From assembly GCF_900239495.1 (NCBI RefSeq), contig NZ_OENE01000003.1, positions 51,249 through 115,248 on the forward strand: 64,000 bases of DNA, read 5' to 3'. The notes under the pieces were generated by a model that worked only from the letters and a program-made list of their open reading frames with translations, did not search any database and had not been told where the DNA came from. The stretch comes from Tenacibaculum finnmarkense genomovar ulcerans. GTDB lineage: Bacteria; Bacteroidota; Bacteroidia; Flavobacteriales; Flavobacteriaceae. Below are positions 25,598 through 33,811 of this stretch, piece by piece. The translations under genes were made by a program, and so were the position numbers. Numbering within the stretch: position 1 is the first letter of the stretch; every line of letters begins with the position of its first letter.

Positions 25598-27277
25598 TTA
25601 AAATATCTGTTCTAGTATTTTTTGTGTAATGGCATAAGTTGGTGTAACGCCACTCATTCCTAAACCTCCAGAGGCAAGAGTTGCTCCTGTTTCTAGCGGG
25701 TTGTCAGATGCGTAATAAGCATATCGAACTTTTACATCTTCACGGATATTTCCTCTAATTTTAGAGGCCGATTGAATGGCTTTTTGATAATGTGCGCCTT
25801 CCATTTCTAAACCAATCACATTCCAGGTAGAATCATGGAAAAATTCAAGTAAATCTTTATTTTGTAAAGAGGTTCCTAATACACTAACCATTGTTCCTTC
25901 AAAAACGTTTACACCAAAGCCTTCTAAATCATCTTTGGTTAATTCATTTTCAAACGGATAATTATCGGCAGTACCTTCAAAAATATGTGCCGAAGGAATC
26001 ATAATATCACCTTTTCCACCTTCTAAAATTCCTGCTTTCCCCATAATAGAAACCGAATCAACATTTAAATGAACTGTTTTTTCAGCGGTTTTATAAGGTT
26101 TTAGTAATTCATCCATGGTTTCAAAAGCTTGTTCACCAAAAGCATAATCCATTACAATAATAACAGGTTTTTGATCGGCAGAATTTACTTTCTTAAAAGA
26201 AGTTGTTTTAAAATCTATTTTTTCGGTATCAATAATTTGAACATTGATATTGGTTCCTGAAGTATCTTTTAAATAAATTAACCCATTTTTAGACGCATGG
26301 TTTTTAACAGCTTTTTGTAAAGGTTGGCTGTTAGAGTTACTCAATACTTCAAAAAGTTCAAAACCTTTGTGTTTTTTAAATTCTTGAGGCAGGGCACTTT
26401 TGGCATAAATGCTATTCATAACACTGTGCATATTTGCACTAATAATATGAATAGGACGCTCTAATAAGTTGTTGTCAAGTAATGTTTTTTTAATGCTATT
26501 TGCCCAAATTTCACCATAAAAATGATGTCCAATTTCTTCAATTAAAGCGGTACTAAATTTTACAGAACGTTTTTGTTCGTTGGCTGTTTCGTTAATGGCT
26601 AATTTACCTAACCAGTAAATTAAATGGAAAAATCTGTTTGGTTTTTCTTCGGATGCAAAGGTATTATAGGCTTCGTAAACCTCATCATAAGTTCGCCCTA
26701 GAATGTTTCCAAGATGTACCACAATTACGTCTTTTTCTTGGTCTGAAAGCGTTTTGTTATAAAGAACAACATCTTCTAAAAGAAGCCATTCTCTAATAAA
26801 ACCATCTTCGTTATCAGAAACAACACGGTCTTTTATTTTGTGAGATTCAATAAATAAAAAGGTAATATGTGTAAGAATATCGTAAATTTCAGAACGCCCA
26901 CGCGTAATTTCGATATTCATTTGATCTTTATCAATACGGTAACAATTTCTTCTTCTTTTAGGAGGAATAATTGTTTCGAATTTTGAATTTCGATATCCTT
27001 CATCGGCAGTTAAATTGATAAACTGACACTCTTCAATACCTTCAGGCAATCGTTCAATAATGTAAACTAAACCATTTAATTCGGTTTTATCTTCGGCAAT
27101 TGAACCATAAATTTCAGGTCTTAATTGCAGTAATGATTTACGCAATGTTTCTCCTGAAATTCCCATGGGTTTATAAAAACCACGACTAAATAAATGACGC
27201 ATTGAAATGTATAATTTTTCAATAGCGTTGGTTGATTCTTGCGCTCTACTACGTTCTTTATGGTTGGGTTTTGACAT
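25598..27277 (-). CDS. Conserved Bacteroidota protein (DUF6909-like), phosphorylase-like C-terminus
   Basis: A 559-residue cytoplasmic protein recalled as a Bacteroidota-restricted family. The N-terminal half is helical and rich in charged residues, with IIPPKRRRNCYRID and TRGRSEIYDILTHI. The C-terminal half has an alpha/beta pattern with GKAGILEGGKGDIMIPSAHIFEG and VIGLEMEGAHYQKAIQSA. The latter recalls the E-M-E motif and active-site loops of nucleoside phosphorylases, which suggests nucleoside or nucleotide metabolism, but this is inference. The ATG at 27277 is preferred over a TTG 15 bp earlier. Confidence 0.7.
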   Translation of the reverse strand: MSKPNHKERSRAQESTNAIEKLYISMRHLFSRGFYKPMGISGETLRKSLLQLRPEIYGSIAEDKTELNGLVYIIERLPEGIEECQFINLTADEGYRNSKFETIIPPKRRRNCYRIDKDQMNIEITRGRSEIYDILTHITFLFIESHKIKDRVVSDNEDGFIREWLLLEDVVLYNKTLSDQEKDVIVVHLGNILGRTYDEVYEAYNTFASEEKPNRFFHLIYWLGKLAINETANEQKRSVKFSTALIEEIGHHFYGEIWANSIKKTLLDNNLLERPIHIISANMHSVMNSIYAKSALPQEFKKHKGFELFEVLSNSNSQPLQKAVKNHASKNGLIYLKDTSGTNINVQIIDTEKIDFKTTSFKKVNSADQKPVIIVMDYAFGEQAFETMDELLKPYKTAEKTVHLNVDSVSIMGKAGILEGGKGDIMIPSAHIFEGTADNYPFENELTKDDLEGFGVNVFEGTMVSVLGTSLQNKDLLEFFHDSTWNVIGLEMEGAHYQKAIQSASKIRGNIREDVKVRYAYYASDNPLETGATLASGGLGMSGVTPTYAITQKILEQIF

Positions 27278-27314
27278 TTTTTTTGGGTTCAAAGATACAA
27301 ATATGTTAGAGATG

Positions 27315-28940
27315 TTATCTTGTTAAAATTTTGTTATACTTTTTTTGATTCTTTAATAGATGTACTGCTTTACTTATGGTTTTGTCATTTTGAAGCTGAT
27401 GTGCAAATAGCCCTTGTTTATAAACGTATCTTTTTATAATTTGATTTTGTATTTCTGTACTTAAAAAAGCTTCGTTTAGGCTAATTTGATCAACTTTATC
27501 TGCCTTTAATTTGTTGATTATTTTTTGATATTCCGATACAATAGCGTTGTTCTTTTTTACAGAAATATAGGCTTTTTTAAATAATTTTTCTTGAGTTGTT
27601 ACAAAGCTAGTATCGATTGTAAGTAAGTAATTTTTAAAATCATTAAAATTTGTAGCTTTAAAAAGAAAGTTATCTGTTGCTAAATTGGGGTTTTTATGGG
27701 TGAAATCGGTAACAAAATTAAAAATAGCTTTTGATTTTAGTAGCTTTTTTGTTTCTGTTGATTTTTTAGAAAACCCTGTTTTTACATCGGGTGTTACCCC
27801 ACCGCCATCATAAACTGTTCTTCCGTTTTTTGTTTTGAATGTACTTACAATTCCATCAGAAAATTTAGGAACTTTGCCTGTTTTAATATTTCTGTTACTA
27901 TAATCTAATTCTTGAATACAACGTCCGCTAGGTGTATAATATTTTGAAATAGTGGCTTTCATTTGTGTGCCGTAATTTAGTTTAAAATAACGTTGCACTA
28001 AGCCTTTACCGAAAGAGCGTTCGCCCATAATAACGGCACGGTCATAGTCTTGCAAAGCACCCGATACAATTTCAGAAGCCGAAGCCGAACGGTCGTTTAT
28101 TAAAACAACAACAGGAATTTTAGTATCTAAAGCTTCTCTTTTTGTTTTATAAATTCTGGTGTTTTTTTTAGTTTTTCCACGAGTATCGACAACTTTTAAA
28201 CCTTTATCGATAAATAAATTGGTAATATTTACAGCATCGAATAATGAACCACCAGGATTGTTACGCAAATCAAAAACCAAGTTTTTCATGCCTTTTTCCT
28301 TGAGCTCGTTGAAGGCATTGGCAACTTGTTCGGTGGCTTTTTGACTGGTGAATTTTGTTAAAACGATATAACCTGTTTGAGCATCAATCATGCGGTAAAA
28401 TGGAACGGGGTTTACTGTAATTTTATCTAGTTTTAAGCTGATTTTTTTGGTGTTTCCGTTGCTGTTAACGCCTAAATAAAGTGCTTTGTTAGGCGTTCCT
28501 TTTAGCATTTGTGCGTATTGGCTTTTGGCTATTTCTGTTAAATTTTGCCCGTTGATAGTTGTAATAATATCGCCTGCTTTTAGCCCAGCTTTATCAGCAG
28601 GAAACCCCTTGTAAACCTCTGAAATAAGAATGCCTTTTTTAGTGTAATAAACAGCAATACCAATACCTCCGTATTCCCCTTCACGACCAATACGAGCGTC
28701 TTCAACGTCTTGCTCGTTGTAAAAACGGGTGTAAGGATCTAAGTTTTTAAGCGTATTTTTAATGGCTTTATCAGTCAATTCTCCAGGATTAATTTCATCA
28801 ATATAATTGATGTTTAATTCCTTGAATAAATTGTTGTAAATTTCTATTTGTTTTGCAATTTCAAAAAATCGGGATTGAAATGAAAAAAAAACAGCAATAA
28901 TTACAAGTAAACCAAAAAAAAGCGCTTTTTTATTCTTCAT
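27315..28940 (-). CDS. S41 C-terminal processing protease
   Basis: A 541-residue tail-specific protease. It has an N-terminal membrane anchor or signal (KKALFFGLLVIIAVFFSF), a PDZ domain (~80-165), and the S41 catalytic core with nucleophile Ser in NDRSASASEIVSGAL and Lys in GERSFGKGLVQ. A C-terminal extension (~390-541) is helical. It acts in the periplasm on protein C-termini. The ATG at 28940 overlaps the last 11 bases of rnpA; an ATG 21 bp earlier is also possible. Co-transcription with rnpA is common in Flavobacteriia. Confidence 0.9.
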   Translation of the reverse strand: MKNKKALFFGLLVIIAVFFSFQSRFFEIAKQIEIYNNLFKELNINYIDEINPGELTDKAIKNTLKNLDPYTRFYNEQDVEDARIGREGEYGGIGIAVYYTKKGILISEVYKGFPADKAGLKAGDIITTINGQNLTEIAKSQYAQMLKGTPNKALYLGVNSNGNTKKISLKLDKITVNPVPFYRMIDAQTGYIVLTKFTSQKATEQVANAFNELKEKGMKNLVFDLRNNPGGSLFDAVNITNLFIDKGLKVVDTRGKTKKNTRIYKTKREALDTKIPVVVLINDRSASASEIVSGALQDYDRAVIMGERSFGKGLVQRYFKLNYGTQMKATISKYYTPSGRCIQELDYSNRNIKTGKVPKFSDGIVSTFKTKNGRTVYDGGGVTPDVKTGFSKKSTETKKLLKSKAIFNFVTDFTHKNPNLATDNFLFKATNFNDFKNYLLTIDTSFVTTQEKLFKKAYISVKKNNAIVSEYQKIINKLKADKVDQISLNEAFLSTEIQNQIIKRYVYKQGLFAHQLQNDKTISKAVHLLKNQKKYNKILTR

Positions 28941-29313
28941 TTTTATGAGTTTCAGCGACAAATAGTGTTAATAATTTTTTCATTTTAACCTCCAAATCGG
29001 CATAAGTCCATTCATCTCTTGCAATATAAGAAATCATAAATACATATGGCTTATTTACAGCATCATACACGGTGTATTTTTCTTTTCGATAGGTTTCGCG
29101 TAGTAAGCGTTTTATGCGGTTTCTGTCCACCGCACTTTTAAAGTTTCTTTTTGGAACAGAGACTCCTACCTGAACAGGGAATTTTGAAGTGTGTTCGGTT
29201 TGTATATATACCATTCGAAGTGGAAAAACTTTAACTGATTTTCCTTCTTCATAGAGCTTGCCTATTAGCTTTTTGCTCTTTAATCTTTCTTGTTGTCCTA
29301 GTGTAAATTTCAT
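28930..29313 (-). CDS. rnpA: Ribonuclease P protein component
   Basis: A 127-residue basic protein that assists the RNase P RNA in maturing tRNA 5' ends. It begins KFTLGQQERLKSKKLIGKLY and has the signature RNRIKRLLRETYR, including the RNR motif. The ribosomal protein L34 gene (rpmH), which normally precedes rnpA, is not found within the 266 bp upstream; that gap instead holds an interspersed repeat. Confidence 0.93.
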   Translation of the reverse strand: MKFTLGQQERLKSKKLIGKLYEEGKSVKVFPLRMVYIQTEHTSKFPVQVGVSVPKRNFKSAVDRNRIKRLLRETYRKEKYTVYDAVNKPYVFMISYIARDEWTYADLEVKMKKLLTLFVAETHKNEE

Positions 29314-29440
29314 GTGCTACAAACATACATAAACCTACACAAAACTGCACAAATCTATTGTAAAAACCTTTTTTAAGTATTTTTTAATTCTTGCTTTTAA
29401 TTTTTTTATATTTAGACCTATAAAGTACTTTGTAAAGTTC

Positions 29441-29540
29441 AAAACTTTATAGTGATGCCTAGCCCCGATTGTAGCAATTGTTTGAGCTCCTTTTTTGATT
29501 TTTTTCAAAAAAGAGCGAGTGCGGAAAGCGGGAAATAGCT
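29441..29540 (-). repeat. Interspersed ~100-bp repeat, copy 1
   Basis: Read on the minus strand, this runs from AGCTATTTCCCGCTTTCCGC through ACTCGCTC, a T/A-rich centre with an imperfect palindrome (TTTTTTGAAAAAAATCAAAAAA), GAGCTCAAACAA, and CGGGGCTAGGCATC to AAGTTTT. It aligns along its whole length with 49071-49168. It covers most of a spurious 69-codon frame. Similar elements with GCGGAAAGCGGGA ends occur, from memory, between genes in many Flavobacteriaceae. Confidence 0.8.
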
Positions 29541-29579
29541 CCAAAAAAAAATCCTTTAAAAAAACCTTAAAACAACTGT

Positions 29580-30758
29580 ATGAAACCTGATTTATTTCAA
29601 GCTCCTGATTATTATCAAACCGATGATTTATTAACAGATGAACATAAACTTATTCGTGAAACTACTCGTAATTGGGTTAAAAAAAAGGTGTCTCCAATTA
29701 TTGAAAATGCCGCGCAAGAGGCTAAGTTTCCTAGCGAATTGATAAAGGGATTAGCCGATGTTGGTGCTTTTGGCTCATATATTCCTGAGCAATATGGCGG
29801 TGCTGGTTTAGACCAAATTTCCTACGGATTAATAATGCAAGAATTGGAGCGTGGCGATAGTGGTATTCGTTCAACTGCTTCGGTGCAATCGTCATTGGTA
29901 ATGTTGCCTATTTATAAGTATGGAAATGAAACGCAGCGACAAAAATATTTACCAAAATTAGCGTCGGGTGAGTGGATCGGAAGCTTTGGTTTAACCGAGC
30001 CAAATCACGGGTCTAATCCTAGTGGGATGGAAACCAAATTTAAAGATATGGGAGATCATTATTTGTTAAATGGTGCAAAAATGTGGATTTCTAACGCACC
30101 TATTTGTGATGTTGCCGTAGTTTGGGCTAAAAATGAACAAGGACGGGTTCATGGTTTGCTTGTAGAAAGAGGTATGCAAGGTTTTTCGACTCCTGAAACT
30201 CATCATAAATGGTCGTTAAGAGCTTCGATTACTGGGGAGCTTATTTTTGATAATGTAAAAATTCCGAAAGAAAATATATTGCCTAATAAATCGGGTTTAG
30301 GAGCGCCTTTGTTATGTTTAGATTCTGCTCGTTATGGAATTGCTTGGGGTGCAATTGGAGCAGCGATGGATTGTTATGATACCGCCTTGCGATATGCAAA
30401 AGAGCGTACACAATTTGGTAAACCGATTGGGCAGTTTCAGTTACAGCAAAAAAAATTAGCCGAAATGATTACCGAAATTACCAAAGCGCAGTTGTTAACA
30501 TGGCGATTGGGTGTTTTAAAAAATGAAAATCGGGCAACGTCGGCGCAAATATCAATGGCAAAAAGAAATAATGTGGAAATGGCAATAAAAATAGCCAGAG
30601 AGGCACGACAAATTTTAGGTGCTATGGGAATATCGGGCGAATATTCGATTATGAGACATGTAATGAATTTAGAAAGTGTAATTACCTACGAAGGAACACA
30701 TGATGTGCATTTGTTAATTACAGGCTTGGATATTACTGGTTTAAATGCTTTTAAATAA
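29580..30758 (+). CDS. Acyl-CoA dehydrogenase, glutaryl-CoA dehydrogenase-like
   Basis: A 392-residue flavoenzyme. It shows the FAD-binding FGLTEPNHGSNPSGM, the substrate and FAD region SLRASITGELIFDNV, the quinone-type QILGAMGISGEY segment, and a catalytic Glu in ITYEGTHDVH. The start (LLTDEHKLIRETTRNWVKKKV) and the VVWAK and GERMQGFS-like loops favour glutaryl-CoA dehydrogenases, which act in lysine and tryptophan breakdown. Tryptophan 2,3-dioxygenase is encoded 20 kb away. It is monocistronic. Confidence 0.88.
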   Translation: MKPDLFQAPDYYQTDDLLTDEHKLIRETTRNWVKKKVSPIIENAAQEAKFPSELIKGLADVGAFGSYIPEQYGGAGLDQISYGLIMQELERGDSGIRSTASVQSSLVMLPIYKYGNETQRQKYLPKLASGEWIGSFGLTEPNHGSNPSGMETKFKDMGDHYLLNGAKMWISNAPICDVAVVWAKNEQGRVHGLLVERGMQGFSTPETHHKWSLRASITGELIFDNVKIPKENILPNKSGLGAPLLCLDSARYGIAWGAIGAAMDCYDTALRYAKERTQFGKPIGQFQLQQKKLAEMITEITKAQLLTWRLGVLKNENRATSAQISMAKRNNVEMAIKIAREARQILGAMGISGEYSIMRHVMNLESVITYEGTHDVHLLITGLDITGLNAFK

Positions 30759-30814
30759 GAAGAAATACGCTAAAAATTAAGCCCCCCAGCTTACATTGTA
30801 GTTATTTCTTCTTA
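30756..30814 (+). terminator. Inverted repeat at the end of the acyl-CoA dehydrogenase gene
   Basis: TAAGAAGAAAT (30756-30766), which begins at the stop codon, pairs perfectly over 11 bp with ATTTCTTCTTA (30804-30814). The 37-nt loop holds AAGC/GCTT around a C-run. There is no clear T-tract, so this is at best a weak terminator or an mRNA 3' stabiliser. Confidence 0.35.
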
Positions 30815-30936
30815 TAATAAAGCACACTAAATGAACTGTTTTAAAAAAAGAAGAAGGGCTATACACGTTAAACCACCAACATATATATAGAGAACTTCTT
30901 CTTAAAATCAACTATTAAAAATTTAAATACAATTTC

Positions 30937-31071
30937 TTATTCCTTTTTCTTGCTTGTACCTATAAGAATTAAAAGAGTGGCTACTAAGCCCACACAAACA
31001 AGTGCGAAAAATCCTATTATAACGGTACCGTATGTCCAAGAAACTAAAGGTAAATTAATCAATTGTATCAT
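30937..31071 (-). CDS. 44-residue single-span membrane protein
   Basis: ATG at 31071 and TAA at 30939-30937 frame a 44-residue peptide beginning MIQLINLPLVSWTYG. A hydrophobic helix (about residues 16-38, GTVIIGFFALVCVGLVATLL) follows, and the tail is basic (GTSKKKE). The minus-strand -7 element TATTTTTG (31097-31090) lies 18 bp upstream. The hydrophobic helix with a positive tail and its own promoter argue for a real microprotein. I do not recognise a function; some small Bacteroidota proteins of this look have been annotated only as hypothetical. Confidence 0.65.
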   Translation of the reverse strand: MIQLINLPLVSWTYGTVIIGFFALVCVGLVATLLILIGTSKKKE

Positions 31072-31449
31072 ATTACTTACTTTTTGCGACAAAAATAGCA
31101 GTACTGTTTTGTTTAAAATATGACATTTATCATGTTTTTAATAACAACTAAGAAAGCTTGTTTTTTATAGAACGAAAAACACTAGGAAGTATTGGCTTTT
31201 TTTAAGTATTCGTAGGGGTTATACCTATAGAAAAAGAGATGAAATTAGGGTTATTTTGTTTATTTAAGAAAACTTTAACTTAACATTGAGTTAAAGTTTT
31301 CTTAATATTATTTTTTTCATTGAGCTTATTTTGTTCACTTTCTTTGTGGTTGTTATGATGTATTTTATTGCTAATTATTCTTATTAAGTCTAAATAATTA
31401 TTAAATTAGCACTGAAATTAACATTATAAACAGTAAACCCCCCCGTGTT
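31072..31449. other. 378-bp intergenic region with large palindrome
   Basis: No further coding frame is supported. It contains the promoter of the 44-residue gene (31090-31097), the 17-bp palindrome at 31264-31305, and an AT-rich stretch ending in seven Cs immediately before the TonB-like gene. Confidence 0.5.
31264..31313 (+). terminator. Orphan perfect hairpin with T-tract; overlaps a TTAAC/GTTAA motif
   Basis: TTAAGAAAACTTTAACT (31264-31280) and AGTTAAAGTTTTCTTAA (31289-31305) form a perfect 17-bp stem with an 8-nt loop, followed by a run of Ts. It has the form of a plus-strand intrinsic terminator, but the nearest plus-strand gene ends 500 bp upstream. Its centre also matches the direct-repeat motif seen at 22267-22288 (18 of 22 bases), so it may be an operator. 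Confidence 0.55.
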
Positions 31450-32157
31450 ATGAAAAAGTTATTAGTATTGATTTTGACTGTTTGTTTATCAATAAACATA
31501 TGTGCTCAAAAGGTGTGTGAATCTTCAAAAGAAATTGTGGAAGATTTAAATAGTATTAGCATTGCTAAATGTGATATTAAAAAAACGAAAAAGAAGCATA
31601 CTAAAAAAACCAGAGAAATTCCTGTAACTAGAAGAAGTTTAAAAAAACGTAAAATAACCAAGGGAGTAGGAGCGGGTATTGCTAAAATTCATATTAGTCC
31701 TCAAAATGAAAATCAAAAATTAGCCCTTGAAAAAGAACCTTCTTTAGAGAAAGATATAATTAAAATCACCAATAAATTATCAAAAGAAGAGTTAGATAAA
31801 GCGGTTAAATTTAATAAGGTAGATAAAATTCCACTATTTAATGCTTGTAAAAATGTAAGTAAAACAAGACGTGCTTTTTGTTTTAATAAAAATATGGTAA
31901 ATCATATTTCGACACATTTTAAGTATCCAACCGATGCTATTCGAAAATCAATACAAGCAAATATGTGGGTGAGTTTTATTATTGATAAAAATGGTGAGGT
32001 AAAAAATATTAAAACACTTGTGCATAAAAATGGGGCTTTATTACATAAAGAAGCGCTTAGGGTTGTTGCTAAATTACCGCAATTTATTCCTGGAAAAAAA
32101 CAGGGTAAACGTGTTTCTGTAAAGTATGGTTTTCCAATTTCATTGGCGTTAGAATAA
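31450..32157 (+). CDS. TonB C-terminal-domain protein with signal peptide
   Basis: A 235-residue protein. Residues 1-19 form a signal peptide ending CAQ, residues 20-75 are very basic, and the C-terminal TonB domain (~140-235) has HFKYPTDAIRKSIQANMWVSFIIDKNGEV and the closing VSVKYGFPISLAL. The preceding PLFNACKN...CFNKNM segment is typical of Bacteroidota TonB-like proteins. Classical TonB has an uncleaved inner-membrane anchor; here the hydrophobic segment looks cleavable, so it may be periplasmic or secreted. A second small secreted gene follows 44 bp downstream. Confidence 0.8.
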   Translation: MKKLLVLILTVCLSINICAQKVCESSKEIVEDLNSISIAKCDIKKTKKKHTKKTREIPVTRRSLKKRKITKGVGAGIAKIHISPQNENQKLALEKEPSLEKDIIKITNKLSKEELDKAVKFNKVDKIPLFNACKNVSKTRRAFCFNKNMVNHISTHFKYPTDAIRKSIQANMWVSFIIDKNGEVKNIKTLVHKNGALLHKEALRVVAKLPQFIPGKKQGKRVSVKYGFPISLALE

Positions 32158-32201
32158 TTAATTTGTAAACAAACCTAATCAAATAACTAAAACAATATAA
32201 A

Positions 32202-32498
32202 ATGTTTAAAAAAACACCGTTCTTTTTTTTGATGATTTTTAGTGTTGCTTTATCGGCACAAATTAGTTTAAAAGGAAAGGTTTACGATGAGTATTTAGAC
32301 CCTTTACCTAATGTAAGTATAAAATCGTTACAAAGTACTGCAGCAACAACTTCGACTAGTGCTGGGGATTTTACTTTAATAATAGCCCGAAAACTTCCGT
32401 GTATTATTCAAGTTTCTGCTACTGGGCATAAAAAAGAAGTGATTCAAATTAAAAGCTTAGATCAAGAATTGAATATTGTTTTAAAAGAGCTTAAATAG
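32202..32498 (+). CDS. Secreted single carboxypeptidase-regulatory-like domain protein
   Basis: A 98-residue protein consisting of a signal peptide (to about residue 19, ALSAQ) and a single beta-sandwich of the carboxypeptidase-regulatory-like type: ISLKGKVYDEYLDPLPNVSI, then SAGDFTLII and VSATGHKKEVIQI. This domain normally forms the N-terminus of TonB-dependent receptors; here it stands alone next to a TonB-domain protein. Function unknown; it could bind the periplasmic side of a receptor or the TonB-like neighbour. Confidence 0.7.
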   Translation: MFKKTPFFFLMIFSVALSAQISLKGKVYDEYLDPLPNVSIKSLQSTAATTSTSAGDFTLIIARKLPCIIQVSATGHKKEVIQIKSLDQELNIVLKELK

Positions 32499-32588
32499 TA
32501 GTGGTTTTCTCTTTATTTTTTGTTCATATTTTATTTTTGATAAAAAAAAACTGAACAAAAACTGCTCATTTTTATCTTTTGAAAAAAA

Positions 32589-32628
32589 TAACCTATTAAT
32601 TATCAGTTATTTAATAATTAATAGGTTA
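32589..32628 (-). terminator. Terminator of tRNA-Leu
   Basis: AACCTATTAATTAT pairs with ATAATTAATAGGTT around a short loop. On the minus strand the stem is followed by TTATTTTTTT, and it begins about 9 nt after the tRNA 3' end. Confidence 0.75.
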
Positions 32629-32636
32629 AAAATATG

Positions 32637-32718
32637 TACTCGAGGCGGGAATCGAACCCGCACGACCTAAGTCACTGGATTTTGAATCCAGCGCGTCTAC
32701 CAATTCCGCCACTCGAGC
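32637..32718 (-). tRNA. tRNA-Leu (anticodon CAA)
   Basis: An 82-nt class II tRNA. The acceptor stem is GCTCGAG paired with CTCGAGT, with discriminator A. The D arm contains GTGGCGGAATTGGTAGAC, and the anticodon stem CTGGA/TCCAG encloses TTCAAAA with anticodon CAA. A long variable arm and the TTCGAATCC T arm complete it. CCA is not encoded. A -7 element, TAGATTTG on the minus strand (32741-32734), lies at the right distance upstream. Confidence 0.97.
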
Positions 32719-32797
32719 ATTGTATTGGTACTGCAAATCTATAAAATTTTTTTAATTAAATTCACTTAAAATAACTTTTAAACTCTTAAAATAGTTT

Positions 32798-32805
32798 TAC
32801 TTTTG
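32798..32805 (+). promoter_or_regulatory. Promoter -7 element of prs
   Basis: TACTTTTG matches TAnnTTTG, 38 bp before the prs start codon. Confidence 0.45.
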
Positions 32806-32843
32806 TGGCAACAACAACATTAACTTTTAACAAAACCTTGTAA

Positions 32844-33785
32844 ATGCCTACAGATCAACTAAGTCCGAAAATTTTTGCCTGTTCTCAAAGTATCGAACTT
32901 GCTAAAGAAATTGCTAAAGAGTACGGAATACCACTAGGAGATGTAACAACAACACATTTTAGTGATGGTGAATTTCAACCAGCCTTTGAAGAATCTATTC
33001 GAGGAAGAAGAATCTTTTTAATTGGATCTACATTTCCATCAGCAGATAACTTAATGGAAATGCTATTAATGTGTGATGCGGCTAAACGTGCTTCTGCAAG
33101 GCATATTACCGCAGTGATGCCTTATTTTGGATGGGCACGTCAAGACAGAAAAGACAAACCTCGTGTAGCTATTGGTGCTAAATTAGTGGCAAAATTACTA
33201 GAATCAGCAGGAGCTACCAGAATTATGACCATGGATTTACATGCTGATCAAATTCAAGGATTTTTTGAAAAGCCAGTAGATCACTTATTTGGTTCTACTA
33301 TTTTCTTACCATATGTAGAAAGTTTAAACTTAGATAATTTAACCATTGCTTCACCTGATATGGGTGGATCAAAAAGAGCTTACGCATACTCTAAATTTTT
33401 AGAAAGCGATGTGGTAATTTGTTATAAACAACGTCAAAAAGCCAATGTAATTGCTTACATGGAATTAATTGGTGAGGTAAAAGGTAAAAATGTAATTCTT
33501 GTCGATGATATGATCGATACAGGAGGAACACTTACCAAAGCTGCCGATTTAATGATGGAAAGAGGTGCTTTAAGTGTGCGTGCAATTTGTACACATCCTA
33601 TTCTTTCAGGTGATGCGTACGAAAGAATTCAAAACTCTAAGTTAACGGAATTGATTGTTTCAAATACAATTCCATTAAAAAAGAGTGTGTCTAAAATAAA
33701 AGTGGTAAATTGCGCCTCTTTATTTGCTGATGTGATGCGTAAAGTTCATAATAACGTGTCAATTAGCGATGAATTTTTAATGTAA
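32844..33785 (+). CDS. prs: Ribose-phosphate pyrophosphokinase
   Basis: A 313-residue enzyme that makes PRPP from ribose-5-phosphate and ATP for nucleotide, histidine and tryptophan synthesis. Motifs include FSDGEFQ, the ATP loop YFGWARQDRKDKPR, DLHADQIQGFF, and the PRPP-binding VILVDDMIDTGGTLTKAA. Length and start are standard. The L25 gene follows 26 bp downstream, a common Bacteroidota pairing. Confidence 0.97.
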   Translation: MPTDQLSPKIFACSQSIELAKEIAKEYGIPLGDVTTTHFSDGEFQPAFEESIRGRRIFLIGSTFPSADNLMEMLLMCDAAKRASARHITAVMPYFGWARQDRKDKPRVAIGAKLVAKLLESAGATRIMTMDLHADQIQGFFEKPVDHLFGSTIFLPYVESLNLDNLTIASPDMGGSKRAYAYSKFLESDVVICYKQRQKANVIAYMELIGEVKGKNVILVDDMIDTGGTLTKAADLMMERGALSVRAICTHPILSGDAYERIQNSKLTELIVSNTIPLKKSVSKIKVVNCASLFADVMRKVHNNVSISDEFLM

Positions 33786-33811
33786 ATAAATTTAATAAAT
33801 AAAACAAAGTA

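Noticed and set aside
29335..29544. 69-codon minus-strand frame upstream of rnpA
   Set aside because: It lies largely on the interspersed repeat also found at 49071-49168, where the frame is not kept, and resembles no protein.
31436..31446. Run of Cs before the TonB-like gene, possibly a phase-variable tract
   Set aside because: Only about seven Cs, outside the coding sequence and not at a recognisable promoter spacing; too weak to call.
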